From: Clostridia bacterium
Lineage (GTDB): Bacteria; Bacillota; Clostridia; Oscillospirales; CAG-382
Length of the DNA stretch: 5,570 nucleotides
Direction of reading: 5' to 3'
NCBI GenBank assembly: GCA_017613815.1
Contig: JAGADB010000088.1
Coordinates: 1-5,570 of the forward strand
A program made the translations under genes and the position numbers. Shown one piece after another: positions 1-5,457 of the stretch. Under the pieces are notes generated by a model. The model had not been told where the DNA came from. It worked only from the letters and a program-made list of their open reading frames with translations, and ran no database searches. Position 1 is the first letter of the stretch; each line of letters starts with the position of its first letter.

Positions 1-854
1 ACCGAGTCGCCGTAGTTTGCCCTTATGTAATCGAGGGTTTTCTTCTGCCAGCAGGAATAGCCCTCCGACGAGTCTATGCATAAAACGTCTGCGCCCGCCT
101 CAATCAGCGCGGGAACTCTTTTTTCGTAGTCGAGCGTGTTTATACCGGCGCCCACAACGTACCTTTTCTGCGAGTCGAGAAGCTCTCCGGGGTTGTCCTT
201 GTGCTCCGAATAGTCTTTTCTGAATACGAGGTATTTGAGATTGCCTTTTTCGTCGATAATGGGAAGGGAATTAAGCTTGTTTTCCCAGATGATGTCGTTC
301 GCCTCTTTGAGGGAAGTGCCGAGGGGAGCGGTTATTAACTTTTCAAACGGAGTCATGAATTCCTTAACGGGCGTGTCCGGGGACATTCTGCTGACGCGGT
401 AGTCGCGGCTCGTGATGATTCCGAGAAGCTTTCCGTCGTGCTTTCCGTTGTCAGTAACCGCAAGCGTGTTGTGTCCGTTTGCCGACACGATGTCAACGAC
501 GTCGGACAGCGTGTTTTCGGGAGTAACGTTTGAGTCGCTCACAACAAAGCCCGCCTTGTACGCCTTTACCTTTGCGACCATGGCGGCTTCGTCTTCAATC
601 GGCTGCGAGCAGTAGATAAAAGATATACCGCCTTCTCTCGCAAGCGCAATCGCCATGGTGTCGTTTGAAACAGACTGCATGATTGCGGATACGAGGGGAA
701 TGCTCAGTTTTATAGCGGACTCCTCGCCCTTTTTGAATTTAACGAGCGGCGTTTCGAGAGAAACGTTTGCCGGGACGCAGTTTTCCGACGTGTATCCCGG
801 GACGAGAAGATATTCGCTGAAAGTATGAGAGGGTTCCTTGAAATAGTGTGCCAT
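1..854 (-). CDS. guaB: IMP dehydrogenase, N-terminal part (runs off the left edge)
   Basis: IMP dehydrogenase oxidises IMP to XMP with NAD+, the committed step of guanine nucleotide synthesis in the cytoplasm. The 284 visible residues begin MAHYFKEPSHTF and show the start of the catalytic barrel (IPLVSAIMQSVS at about 52-63, LAREGGISFI at 71-80). Two CBS repeats follow (about 105-160 and 165-215), then the barrel resumes (VVGAGINT at 233-240). The NAD-binding loop is IDSSEGY, with Asp261. The catalytic Cys loop, flap and C-terminus lie outside the window. The start is ATG at 854-852, with GGAGAG (complement of 862-867) seven bases upstream. The text closely resembles, from memory, the long IMPDH form known from Tritrichomonas foetus and some anaerobic bacteria, including the SS-E/D-G-Y/F-S-x-WQ stretch. 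I saw no frameshift. The gene is divergent from the metal transporter and has its own promoter. Confidence 0.96.
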   Translation of the reverse strand, partial: MAHYFKEPSHTFSEYLLVPGYTSENCVPANVSLETPLVKFKKGEESAIKLSIPLVSAIMQSVSNDTMAIALAREGGISFIYCSQPIEDEAAMVAKVKAYKAGFVVSDSNVTPENTLSDVVDIVSANGHNTLAVTDNGKHDGKLLGIITSRDYRVSRMSPDTPVKEFMTPFEKLITAPLGTSLKEANDIIWENKLNSLPIIDEKGNLKYLVFRKDYSEHKDNPGELLDSQKRYVVGAGINTLDYEKRVPALIEAGADVLCIDSSEGYSCWQKKTLDYIRANYGDS

Positions 855-896
855 AGTTTTTCTCTCCGTTTCTTTTTCTGACAGTACTTTTTATTT

Positions 897-925
897 ATTC
901 TACCGCTTTAATCGCTTTAAGTCAA
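897..925 (-). promoter_or_regulatory. Sigma-A promoter of guaB
   Basis: Read on the minus strand, TTGACT (complement of 920-925) is followed after 17 bases by TAGAAT (complement of 897-902). The -10 box lies about 43 bases upstream of the guaB ATG. I saw no purine riboswitch or PurR-like box in the short leader. Confidence 0.8.
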
Positions 926-1017
926 GAATTAATTAATAAATTGACGGTTTTTTTGCACGTCGTTTTCTGCCTTGCGTAAAAGCGGCGGGCTTTTTTGTAA
1001 ATATTCTGTAAACGGCG

Positions 1018-1045
1018 TTGACTTTGCGCGCTTTTGTGCTATAAT
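1018..1045 (+). promoter_or_regulatory. Sigma-A promoter of the metal ABC transporter operon
   Basis: TTGACT (1018-1023) and TATAAT (1040-1045) are separated by 16 bases, with transcription expected to start near 1052. This leaves a leader of about 58 bases before the lipoprotein ATG at 1110. The Fur-type palindrome at 1058-1072 lies just downstream of the start point, a position suited to repression. Confidence 0.85.
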
Positions 1046-1057
1046 TATTCTTGCTTT

Positions 1058-1072
1058 TGAGAATGATTCTCA
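1058..1072. promoter_or_regulatory. Fur/Zur-family operator (perfect 7-1-7 palindrome)
   Basis: TGAGAAT-G-ATTCTCA is a perfect inverted repeat with a one-base centre, the layout used by Fur-family metalloregulators (Fur, Zur, PerR). It fits the Gram-positive Fur consensus TGATAATNATTATCA with one changed pair per half. It also resembles actinobacterial Zur boxes (TGAAAATNATTTTCA), while the Bacillus Zur box TCGTAATNATTACGA fits less well. Since the operon looks like a Zn/Mn importer, a zinc- or iron-responsive repressor binding at about +7 to +21 is likely. Which family member binds cannot be settled from the site alone. Confidence 0.85.
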
Positions 1073-1109
1073 TTATTATTATCAAACCGCAAAAAAAGAT
1101 AGGGAAGAA

Positions 1110-2054
1110 ATGAAAAAAAGAGTATTAACCGTAATTTTCGCAGTTCTGGCGGCATTTTCGCTTTCAGGATGCGAAAAGGGCGGAGAAATAAAAGATAATA
1201 CTGACGGAATAGAGATAGTCTGTACGTTTTACCCTCAGTACAGCTGGGTAAAGAACCTGACGAAAGATACCGGTGCAGACGTAATCCTGCTTCAAAAAGG
1301 CGGCACCGATTTCCACAGCTATCAGCCGACGTTTGAGGATACGCTGAAAGTTCAGACCTGCGACGTGCTCGTCTGTATCGGCGGAGAATCGGACTCGTGG
1401 TCGGAGGAAGCGGCACAAAACGGCGGAAAAGCAAAGGTCGTGTCGGTTATGGAAGAAGTATCCGAAAAACTTATAGACGAAAGCGTACGTAACGGAAAAG
1501 AGCAGGAAAATACCGAAAAAGAAAAGGACGAACACGTGTATCTGTCGGTAAAAAACGCAAAGACCGCATGTAAAGCGATTGCGGAAACACTCTGCGAAGC
1601 CGACGGAAAAAACGCGGAAAGATATAGGGAAAACCTGCAGGAATATCTCGGAAAACTCGAAGAAATAGATAAAGAATTTGAAAAACTGACGGAAAACTGC
1701 GCGCGTAAAAACTTCGTAATGCCCGACAGATATCCGTTCGCGTATCTTTCAAGGGACTACGGACTCGAGTGCTTCGCGGCGTTTAAAGGATGCTCGTCGG
1801 AAACCGACGCAAGCTTCGAAACGGTGGTGTTCCTCTCGGAAAAAATAAAGGAACTCGACGTAAAATACGTCGCCGTAACGGAAAACAGCGATAAAAAGAC
1901 CGCAAAAAGCGTAATTGAAAATTCGGGAAAAGACGGAATTGAAATTCTGGAACTCAACTCTATGCAGAGCCTTTCCGAAAACGACGTAAAAAGCGCCGAA
2001 TATACCGATATAATGCTTGAAAACTTAGAAGCGTTCAGATTGCTTTTAAACTGA
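1110..2054 (+). CDS. Metal-binding lipoprotein of a Zn/Mn ABC importer (ZnuA/AdcA-like, cluster A-I)
   Basis: This 314-residue protein is the extracellular, lipid-anchored receptor that hands a divalent metal (Zn most likely, Mn possible) to the permease. It has a Lys-rich signal peptide and lipobox LSGC (Cys21). The receptor domain runs from about 34 to the end. Two canonical metal-ligand histidines are visible: His69 in TDFHSYQPT and His142 in DEHVYLSVKNA. The usual third His motif (HxAFGYL) reads DRYPFAYLSRDYGL, so Arg207 sits where the ligand is expected. The His-rich loop of many ZnuA proteins is replaced by a short charged stretch (about 123-141) with no His. GCSSETDASFE and LNSMQS are, as I recall, typical of a clostridial subgroup. 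The start at 1110 was chosen because it gives the signal peptide directly after AGGGAAG; an in-frame extension upstream to 972 would run through the promoter and operator. Twelve bases separate it from the ATPase gene. Confidence 0.9.
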   Translation: MKKRVLTVIFAVLAAFSLSGCEKGGEIKDNTDGIEIVCTFYPQYSWVKNLTKDTGADVILLQKGGTDFHSYQPTFEDTLKVQTCDVLVCIGGESDSWSEEAAQNGGKAKVVSVMEEVSEKLIDESVRNGKEQENTEKEKDEHVYLSVKNAKTACKAIAETLCEADGKNAERYRENLQEYLGKLEEIDKEFEKLTENCARKNFVMPDRYPFAYLSRDYGLECFAAFKGCSSETDASFETVVFLSEKIKELDVKYVAVTENSDKKTAKSVIENSGKDGIEILELNSMQSLSENDVKSAEYTDIMLENLEAFRLLLN

Positions 2055-2066
2055 CGGAGGACTAAA

Positions 2067-2753
2067 ATGCCATTGATAAAATGCGAAAATCTCTGCCTCG
2101 GATACGACGGAAGAACGGTCGCAAAGGACCTCTCTTTTGAAATCGAAAGGGGAGACTACGTCTGTATTTTGGGCGATAACGGAACAGGCAAAAGCACGCT
2201 CGTAAAGGTGCTTACGGGACTTGCAAAACCGCTTTCCGGCATGATTCATACCGATTTTCCGCTGTCGGAAGCGGGATATCTTCCTCAACAGACGGATTTT
2301 CAAAAGGATTTTCCCGCAACCGTCTGGGAAATCGTGCTTTCCGGCTGCCTCGGAAGAAAAGGATTTTTCGGTTTTTATAATTCCGAAGATAAGAAAACCG
2401 CAAGGGAAAATATGGAAAAACTCGGCATATCCGAACTTTCCTCAAGGTCGTATAAAGACCTTTCGGGCGGTCAGAAGCAAAGGGTGCTTTTAGCAAGGGC
2501 GCTGTGCGCGGCAAGAGAAGTAATAATCCTCGACGAGCCCGCCTCGGGACTCGACGGAAAATCGTCGGAGGAGATGTACGAAATAATAGACTCCCTCAAT
2601 AAAGACGAAAAAATGACCGTCATCATGGTAAGCCACGATGAAGAAAAGTCGTTAAAATACGCAGATAAGGTGCTCCACCTCGGAAAAACGCAGTTTTTCG
2701 GAACGCATGAGCAATACGAAATCTTTATGAAAGAGGAAAAACAGAGGTCCTGA
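2067..2753 (+). CDS. znuC: ATPase subunit of the metal ABC importer (ZnuC-like)
   Basis: This 228-residue cytoplasmic ATPase powers metal import with the neighbouring permease. All ABC motifs are present and intact: Walker A GDNGTGKST (36-44), Q-loop LPQQ (72-75), signature LSGGQ (132-136), Walker B VIILDE (152-157), D-loop SGLD and the switch His190 in SHD. The length is slightly short for ZnuC/AdcC, with little C-terminal extension. Translation starts at ATG 2067, with GGAGG at 2056-2060 just after the stop of the receptor gene, which indicates tight coupling. The assignment to metal import rests mainly on the flanking receptor and ABC-3 permease; the ATPase sequence alone only indicates an importer ATPase of that type. 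Confidence 0.95.
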   Translation: MPLIKCENLCLGYDGRTVAKDLSFEIERGDYVCILGDNGTGKSTLVKVLTGLAKPLSGMIHTDFPLSEAGYLPQQTDFQKDFPATVWEIVLSGCLGRKGFFGFYNSEDKKTARENMEKLGISELSSRSYKDLSGGQKQRVLLARALCAAREVIILDEPASGLDGKSSEEMYEIIDSLNKDEKMTVIMVSHDEEKSLKYADKVLHLGKTQFFGTHEQYEIFMKEEKQRS

Positions 2754-2760
2754 AAATTAT

Positions 2761-3594
2761 ATGGAAAGCTTGATGAATTATTTTTCATACCCGTTCGTAA
2801 GATACGCGTTTGCGGTGGGAATTCTCGTCGCATTCTGCGCGTCGCTGCTCGGAGTCGTGCTCGTGCTCAAAAGGTTTTCCTTTTTGGGCGACGGGCTTTC
2901 GCATTTCGCGTTCGGCATAATCGCGCTCGCGGCGGTGTTTAATCTTTCGAATAATCTGCTTCTGGTGCTGCCGTGTACCGTAGTCTGCGCGGTGATACTT
3001 CTCGTTTCGGGGCAGAAGGCGAAAATAAAGGGCGACGCGGCGGTCGCCGCCGTGTCGATGTCGGCGCTCGCAATCGGCTACCTGCTTCTGAATATATTCA
3101 AGACGTCGTCAAACGTGTCGGGAGACGTTTGCAGTACGCTTTTCGGCTCACACGCGATTTTAACCCTCAAAATGAGCGACGTTATAATATGCGCAATCCT
3201 TTGTACTGTTGCAGTCGCGGTTTTCGTGATTTTTTACAACAGAATATTCTCGGTAACGTTTGACGAAAACTTCGCCGGAGCAACGGGCGTAAACGTAAAG
3301 GCGGGCAACCTCATTATCGCGGTGATAACCGCCGTAATAATCGTGCTTGCGATGAATCTTGCGGGCTCGCTTCTCGTGTCGGCGCTTATAGTTTTCCCCG
3401 CGCTTTCGGCAATGAGGGTTTGTAAGAGCTTCAAGGGAGTAACCGTCGTTTCCGCTGTAATATCGGTTGTCGGCACGGCTTTGGGACTCGTGCTCTCGAT
3501 ACTCTTTTCCACGCCCGTAGGAGCTACCGTCGCGGCGGTGTATATATTGATTTTCGTCTTTTTCCTTTTGGCAGGCGCGCTTGTGAAATCGTAA
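2761..3594 (+). CDS. znuB: Permease subunit of the metal ABC importer (ABC-3 family, ZnuB-like)
   Basis: This 277-residue, very hydrophobic protein forms the membrane channel for the divalent metal, with about eight membrane segments from residue 14 to 274. ABC-3 landmarks are present: GDGLSHFAFG (43-52, normally GDALSHAVLPG), FDENFAGATGVNV (167-179) and GSLLVSALIVFPALSAM (202-218). The Gly for Ala change in GDGLSH appears tolerated in the family. The gene begins seven bases after the ATPase stop. ATG 2761 has AGAGG 13 bases upstream, which is long. An in-frame ATG at 2773 has GGAAAG only about four bases upstream, so the first four residues are uncertain. No convincing terminator follows the stop, so some readthrough into the next gene is possible. 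Confidence 0.95.
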   Translation: MESLMNYFSYPFVRYAFAVGILVAFCASLLGVVLVLKRFSFLGDGLSHFAFGIIALAAVFNLSNNLLLVLPCTVVCAVILLVSGQKAKIKGDAAVAAVSMSALAIGYLLLNIFKTSSNVSGDVCSTLFGSHAILTLKMSDVIICAILCTVAVAVFVIFYNRIFSVTFDENFAGATGVNVKAGNLIIAVITAVIIVLAMNLAGSLLVSALIVFPALSAMRVCKSFKGVTVVSAVISVVGTALGLVLSILFSTPVGATVAAVYILIFVFFLLAGALVKS

Positions 3595-3650
3595 TCTTTA
3601 AGCGGCGCAAAACGCAAAATATGAATAAAAACGGGTAAATGCGAATATAT

Positions 3651-3680
3651 TGTACCATGAAAACTTATGGGAGAGGTACA
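3651..3680 (+). promoter_or_regulatory. Possible stem-loop covering the ribosome binding site of the DUF4830-like gene
   Basis: TGTACC (3651-3656) is an exact inverted repeat of GGTACA (3675-3680), and nested inside it CCAT (3655-3658) can pair with ATGG (3667-3670). Both folds take in bases of the GGGAGAGG ribosome binding site at 3669-3676. If the transcript includes this stretch, translation could be dampened by the fold. The stems are short and the function is unproven. Confidence 0.35.
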
Positions 3681-3682
3681 GT

Positions 3683-4174
3683 ATGTTCGTATTTTCATTA
3701 AAGGCGTCAAAATTAAAGATATTTTTCACGATAACGCTGTGCGCGCTTGCGGCGGCGTTTGCGTTTCTGTTCATTCCCGATTTTGAAAAGACCGTAAAGG
3801 TAAACGGAATGCGCTACGATAAAAAGATAAGCTTCGACGGAATAAAAGACGAAGAGGGCGTAATAAAATTCGCGGAAAACCTCGGCTTTTCGGTGGAAAC
3901 GCCGGGGGAAACCGAGGAGATAAAAATTCCGATGAAATTCGACGCGGTAACGCAGAAATATAACGATTTGCAGAAAAGCCAAGGCTTCAATCTCGAAAAA
4001 TATAAAAATAAAACCGTAAAGAGATATACCTTTACCGTTTCGGGACTGCCGGACAATATGTCGCTGCCGGAAGACGGGGTTTTGCTCACGCTGCTCGTGT
4101 ATAAGGATAAAATCATAGGCGGAGACCTGTATTTTACCGGAAAAGATTCCCGCGTCATGCCGTTTTTGAAATAA
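3683..4174 (+). CDS. Membrane-anchored DUF4830-like protein of unknown function
   Basis: This 163-residue protein has a short basic N-terminus, one hydrophobic segment (about 11-31, likely an uncleaved anchor or signal) and a soluble extracellular part. The second half (about 84-150) contains FDAVTQKYNDLQKSQGFNLEKYKNKTVKRYTF and then VLLTLLVYKDKIIGGDLY, which resembles what I recall of the clostridial DUF4830 domain. No catalytic motif is evident. The first half (36-82) resembles the small NGxRYD...ENLGF repeat often found in front of this domain. ATG 3683 is preceded by a strong GGGAGAGG at 3669-3676, six bases away; an earlier in-frame TTG at 3650 has no good site and lies in the hairpin region. 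The 88-base gap from the permease leaves open whether it is part of the metal operon. Function unknown. Confidence 0.85.
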   Translation: MFVFSLKASKLKIFFTITLCALAAAFAFLFIPDFEKTVKVNGMRYDKKISFDGIKDEEGVIKFAENLGFSVETPGETEEIKIPMKFDAVTQKYNDLQKSQGFNLEKYKNKTVKRYTFTVSGLPDNMSLPEDGVLLTLLVYKDKIIGGDLYFTGKDSRVMPFLK

Positions 4175-4177
4175 AAC

Positions 4178-4206
4178 TTGAAAAAAATCCGCCGATAATA
4201 TATACT
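4178..4206 (+). promoter_or_regulatory. Sigma-A promoter of the small lipoprotein / rnhA unit
   Basis: TTGAAA (4178-4183) and TATACT (4201-4206) have exactly 17 bases between them. Transcription should start near 4213, leaving a leader of about 26 bases. The promoter starts only four bases after the previous stop codon and no terminator intervenes, so upstream readthrough could add to it. Confidence 0.75.
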
Positions 4207-4238
4207 GTAAGTGTAAATACGTTTGAGGCGGTGAAAAA

Positions 4239-4562
4239 TTGAAAAGCAAAAGAGTTGTTTCGGCATTTGCCGCGGCATTGGCTCTCGTTTTCTGCCTTTG
4301 CTCGTGCAAGAGAGGGAAAGACGAACTCGTCGGCAAATGGATGTGCGATATGTACGGAGAAGCGCAGATAATAGAATTCACCTCCGACGGAAAATTCATA
4401 GATTATTCCACGATGTCGGAAAACAGGTATAAAATAAAGGGCGGCAAAATCGAAACCTACGTCGAAGGCGAAGAGGACAGCAAAGTCGCGGTAAGCTATT
4501 CGGTCGACGGCGATACACTTTACTTCGGCGGCGCGGAATACGAGCGCGTTTTCGTAAAATAG
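4239..4562 (+). CDS. Small lipoprotein, lipocalin-like / DUF5640-like, function unknown
   Basis: This 107-residue protein has a signal peptide with lipobox LCSC (lipidated Cys23), so it is predicted to sit on the outer face of the cytoplasmic membrane. The mature part is a short beta-rich domain: LVGKW (30-34), IIEFTSDGKF (44-53), then YKIKGGKIE, SYSVDGDTLYFGGAEYERV. This pattern (GxW...F..DG.F...Y.I....I......Y.v.GD.L.l....Y.R) is common in small clostridial lipocalin-like or DUF5640 lipoproteins; ligand and role are unknown. The start is TTG at 4239, chosen because GAGGCGGTG (4225-4233) lies at the right distance, the GTG at 4231 hits a stop after three codons, and the signal peptide begins exactly here. 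It shares a transcript with rnhA, 18 bases downstream, but no functional link is evident. Confidence 0.85.
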   Translation: MKSKRVVSAFAAALALVFCLCSCKRGKDELVGKWMCDMYGEAQIIEFTSDGKFIDYSTMSENRYKIKGGKIETYVEGEEDSKVAVSYSVDGDTLYFGGAEYERVFVK

Positions 4563-4580
4563 AAGGACGGTAAAACCGAT

Positions 4581-5018
4581 ATGAAAAAAGTAACCGCATA
4601 CACCGACGGCTCTTGCCGGGGAAACCCCGGCAAAGGCGGCTGGGGAGCAATTTTAATATACGCGGGCAGGGAAAAGGAACTGTCGGGCGGCGAAAGAGAG
4701 ACCACCAATAACAAAATGGAGCTCACCGCCGCCATAGAAGCGCTGAAAGCGCTTAAAGAGCCGTGCGAGGTAAAACTCTATTCCGACTCGAAATATATGA
4801 CCGAAGCCGTAAATAAGGGCTGGGTGTATTCCTGGAGAAACAACGGCTGGAAGAGGGCGGATAAAAAGCCGGCGCAGAATACCGAACTCTGGGAGGAGCT
4901 GTTAAAGCTCACCGAAATCCATAAGGTAGAATTCATATGGGTAAAGGGGCATAACGGCACGGAATATAACGAGCGGTGCGATAAACTCGCAACGGCGTTT
5001 GCCGACAGCATAGAGTAA
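4581..5018 (+). CDS. rnhA: Ribonuclease HI
   Basis: RNase HI cuts the RNA strand of RNA-DNA hybrids in the cytoplasm (R-loops, Okazaki primers) using two metal ions. The 145-residue length is close to that of the E. coli enzyme. All four catalytic carboxylates are present: Asp9 in YTDGSCRGNPG, Glu47 in NNKMELTAAIEAL, Asp69 in YSDSKY and Asp134 in ERCDKLA, plus the catalytic-loop His124 in KGHNG. The basic handle region is represented by GWVYSWRNNGWKRADKKP (about 80-97), as in the bacterial type with a full handle. There is no N-terminal hybrid-binding domain. ATG 4581 follows AAGGA at 4563-4567, a rather long spacing, with a small CGG-TAAAA-CCG inverted repeat between them. No clear terminator follows; the next promoter begins 23 bases after the stop. 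Confidence 0.97.
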   Translation: MKKVTAYTDGSCRGNPGKGGWGAILIYAGREKELSGGERETTNNKMELTAAIEALKALKEPCEVKLYSDSKYMTEAVNKGWVYSWRNNGWKRADKKPAQNTELWEELLKLTEIHKVEFIWVKGHNGTEYNERCDKLATAFADSIE

Positions 5019-5040
5019 AATAAATAATTTCAAAAATATC

Positions 5041-5069
5041 TTGACAAAAGAAAACTTCTTTGCTATAAT
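5041..5069 (+). promoter_or_regulatory. Consensus sigma-A promoter of the T-box controlled gene
   Basis: TTGACA (5041-5046) and TATAAT (5064-5069) are perfect consensus hexamers with a 17-base spacer, so initiation should be strong and essentially constitutive, near 5076. Control is then left to the T-box attenuator downstream. Confidence 0.93.
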
Positions 5070-5090
5070 ACAATGTAAATATAATTAAAT

Positions 5091-5340
5091 GCGTTAGAGC
5101 GAAAAGAGTAACGCCGCCAAAGCATAAAGAGAGTCGCCGGCAGGTGAAAGGCGATTGCGAATAACGGCGCGAAGTACACTTCGCAAGCGGTGCGTTAAAG
5201 GCGCAACGGGGGCGACCGTTATATCGCGGGAAGCAAAAAATTTGCTCACAGAGGTTGTTTTCGTGAGAAAGCAATAAAGCAGAGTGGTAACACGGTAATT
5301 CGTCCCTGCGTCATAAATTTCGGCGCAGGGAATTTTTATT
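5091..5340 (+). ncRNA. T-box riboswitch, predicted tyrosine (specifier UAC)
   Basis: This leader RNA binds a specific tRNA and lets transcription continue when that tRNA is uncharged. Stem I: the S-turn AGTA (5107-5110) and middle helix CGCCG (5112-5116) with CGGCG (5165-5169); AGAGAG (5128-5133) and a distal hairpin 5134-5138 with 5150-5154 around a GGTGAAA loop. After the middle helix comes CGAAG-TAC-A, matching CGAAA-GGC-A in the glyQS leader as I recall it, so the specifier is UAC (Tyr) at 5175-5177. The proximal helix pairs GCGAA (5099-5103) with TTCGC (5180-5184). Stem II pseudoknot: AACGG (5205-5209) with CCGTT (5216-5220), and loop GCGA (5212-5215) with TCGC (5224-5227). Stem III is 5232-5246. 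The T-box AGAGTGGTAACACGG (5281-5295) has bulge UGGU, matching a tRNA ending ACCA, as tRNA-Tyr does. Antiterminator GCAG (5279-5282) with CTGC (5306-5309) excludes the terminator. Confidence 0.95.
5304..5340 (+). terminator. T-box attenuator terminator
   Basis: CCCTGCG (5304-5310) pairs with CGCAGGG (5324-5330), followed by AATTTTTATT. Its left arm contains the CTGC that the antiterminator uses, so the two folds are mutually exclusive. It should form when tRNA is charged and stop transcription before the lipoprotein gene. Confidence 0.92.
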
Positions 5341-5457
5341 GTTACAGAAATTACCGCAGAAAAAAAGGGATATAACGGGCAAAAATAAAGTAAAACGATA
5401 ATAATTGCCCTTTATAAATAAAGAAAACACAAAAACAAAATTTTCAGGAGGAAGAAA
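5341..5457 (+). other. AT-rich leader between T-box terminator and lipoprotein start
   Basis: These 117 bases contain no gene. They hold a ribosome binding site AGGAGG (5446-5451) and two mutually exclusive pairings that share one CCC: GGGCAA (5377-5382) with TTGCCC (5405-5410), or AAAGGG (5364-5369) with CCCTTT (5408-5413). The segment AATTACCG (5349-5356) is the reverse complement of CGGTAATT (5293-5300) in the antiterminator. No second promoter is convincing. Confidence 0.5.

Noticed and set aside
412..615. Plus-strand open frames within 17-615
   Set aside because: They are antisense shadows of guaB, with no ribosome binding site and no recognisable protein pattern.
978..996. AAAAGC-GGCGG-GCTTTTTT, resembling a small terminator
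   Set aside because: The stem is short and AT-rich, and it lies between two divergent promoters where no transcript needs to end.
972..1109. In-frame N-terminal extension of the metal lipoprotein back to position 972
   Set aside because: It would run through the -35/-10 promoter and operator and bury the signal peptide internally; ATG 1110 has a proper ribosome binding site and gives a normal lipoprotein start.
2973..3263. Overlapping plus-strand frame inside the permease gene, and long minus-strand frames opposite 1045-2833 and 3234-4399
   Set aside because: All lie opposite or out of frame with clearly coding genes that have complete family motifs; they have Arg/Ser/Phe-rich shadow compositions and no start signals.
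3623..3651. Possible promoter before the DUF4830-like gene, with a TATATT -10 box at 3646-3651, including a sporulation sigma option
   Set aside because: The -10 is acceptable but no matching -35 is present for sigma-A, and the sporulation sigma consensus matches are too partial to support a call.
4568..4578. CGG-TAAAA-CCG inverted repeat before rnhA
   Set aside because: A three-base stem is too short to call a regulatory hairpin.
5091..5340. Tryptophan specificity for the T-box, expected from the TrpX-like downstream gene
   Set aside because: No UGG occurs at the specifier position and the bulge UGGU does not match the G discriminator base of tRNA-Trp.
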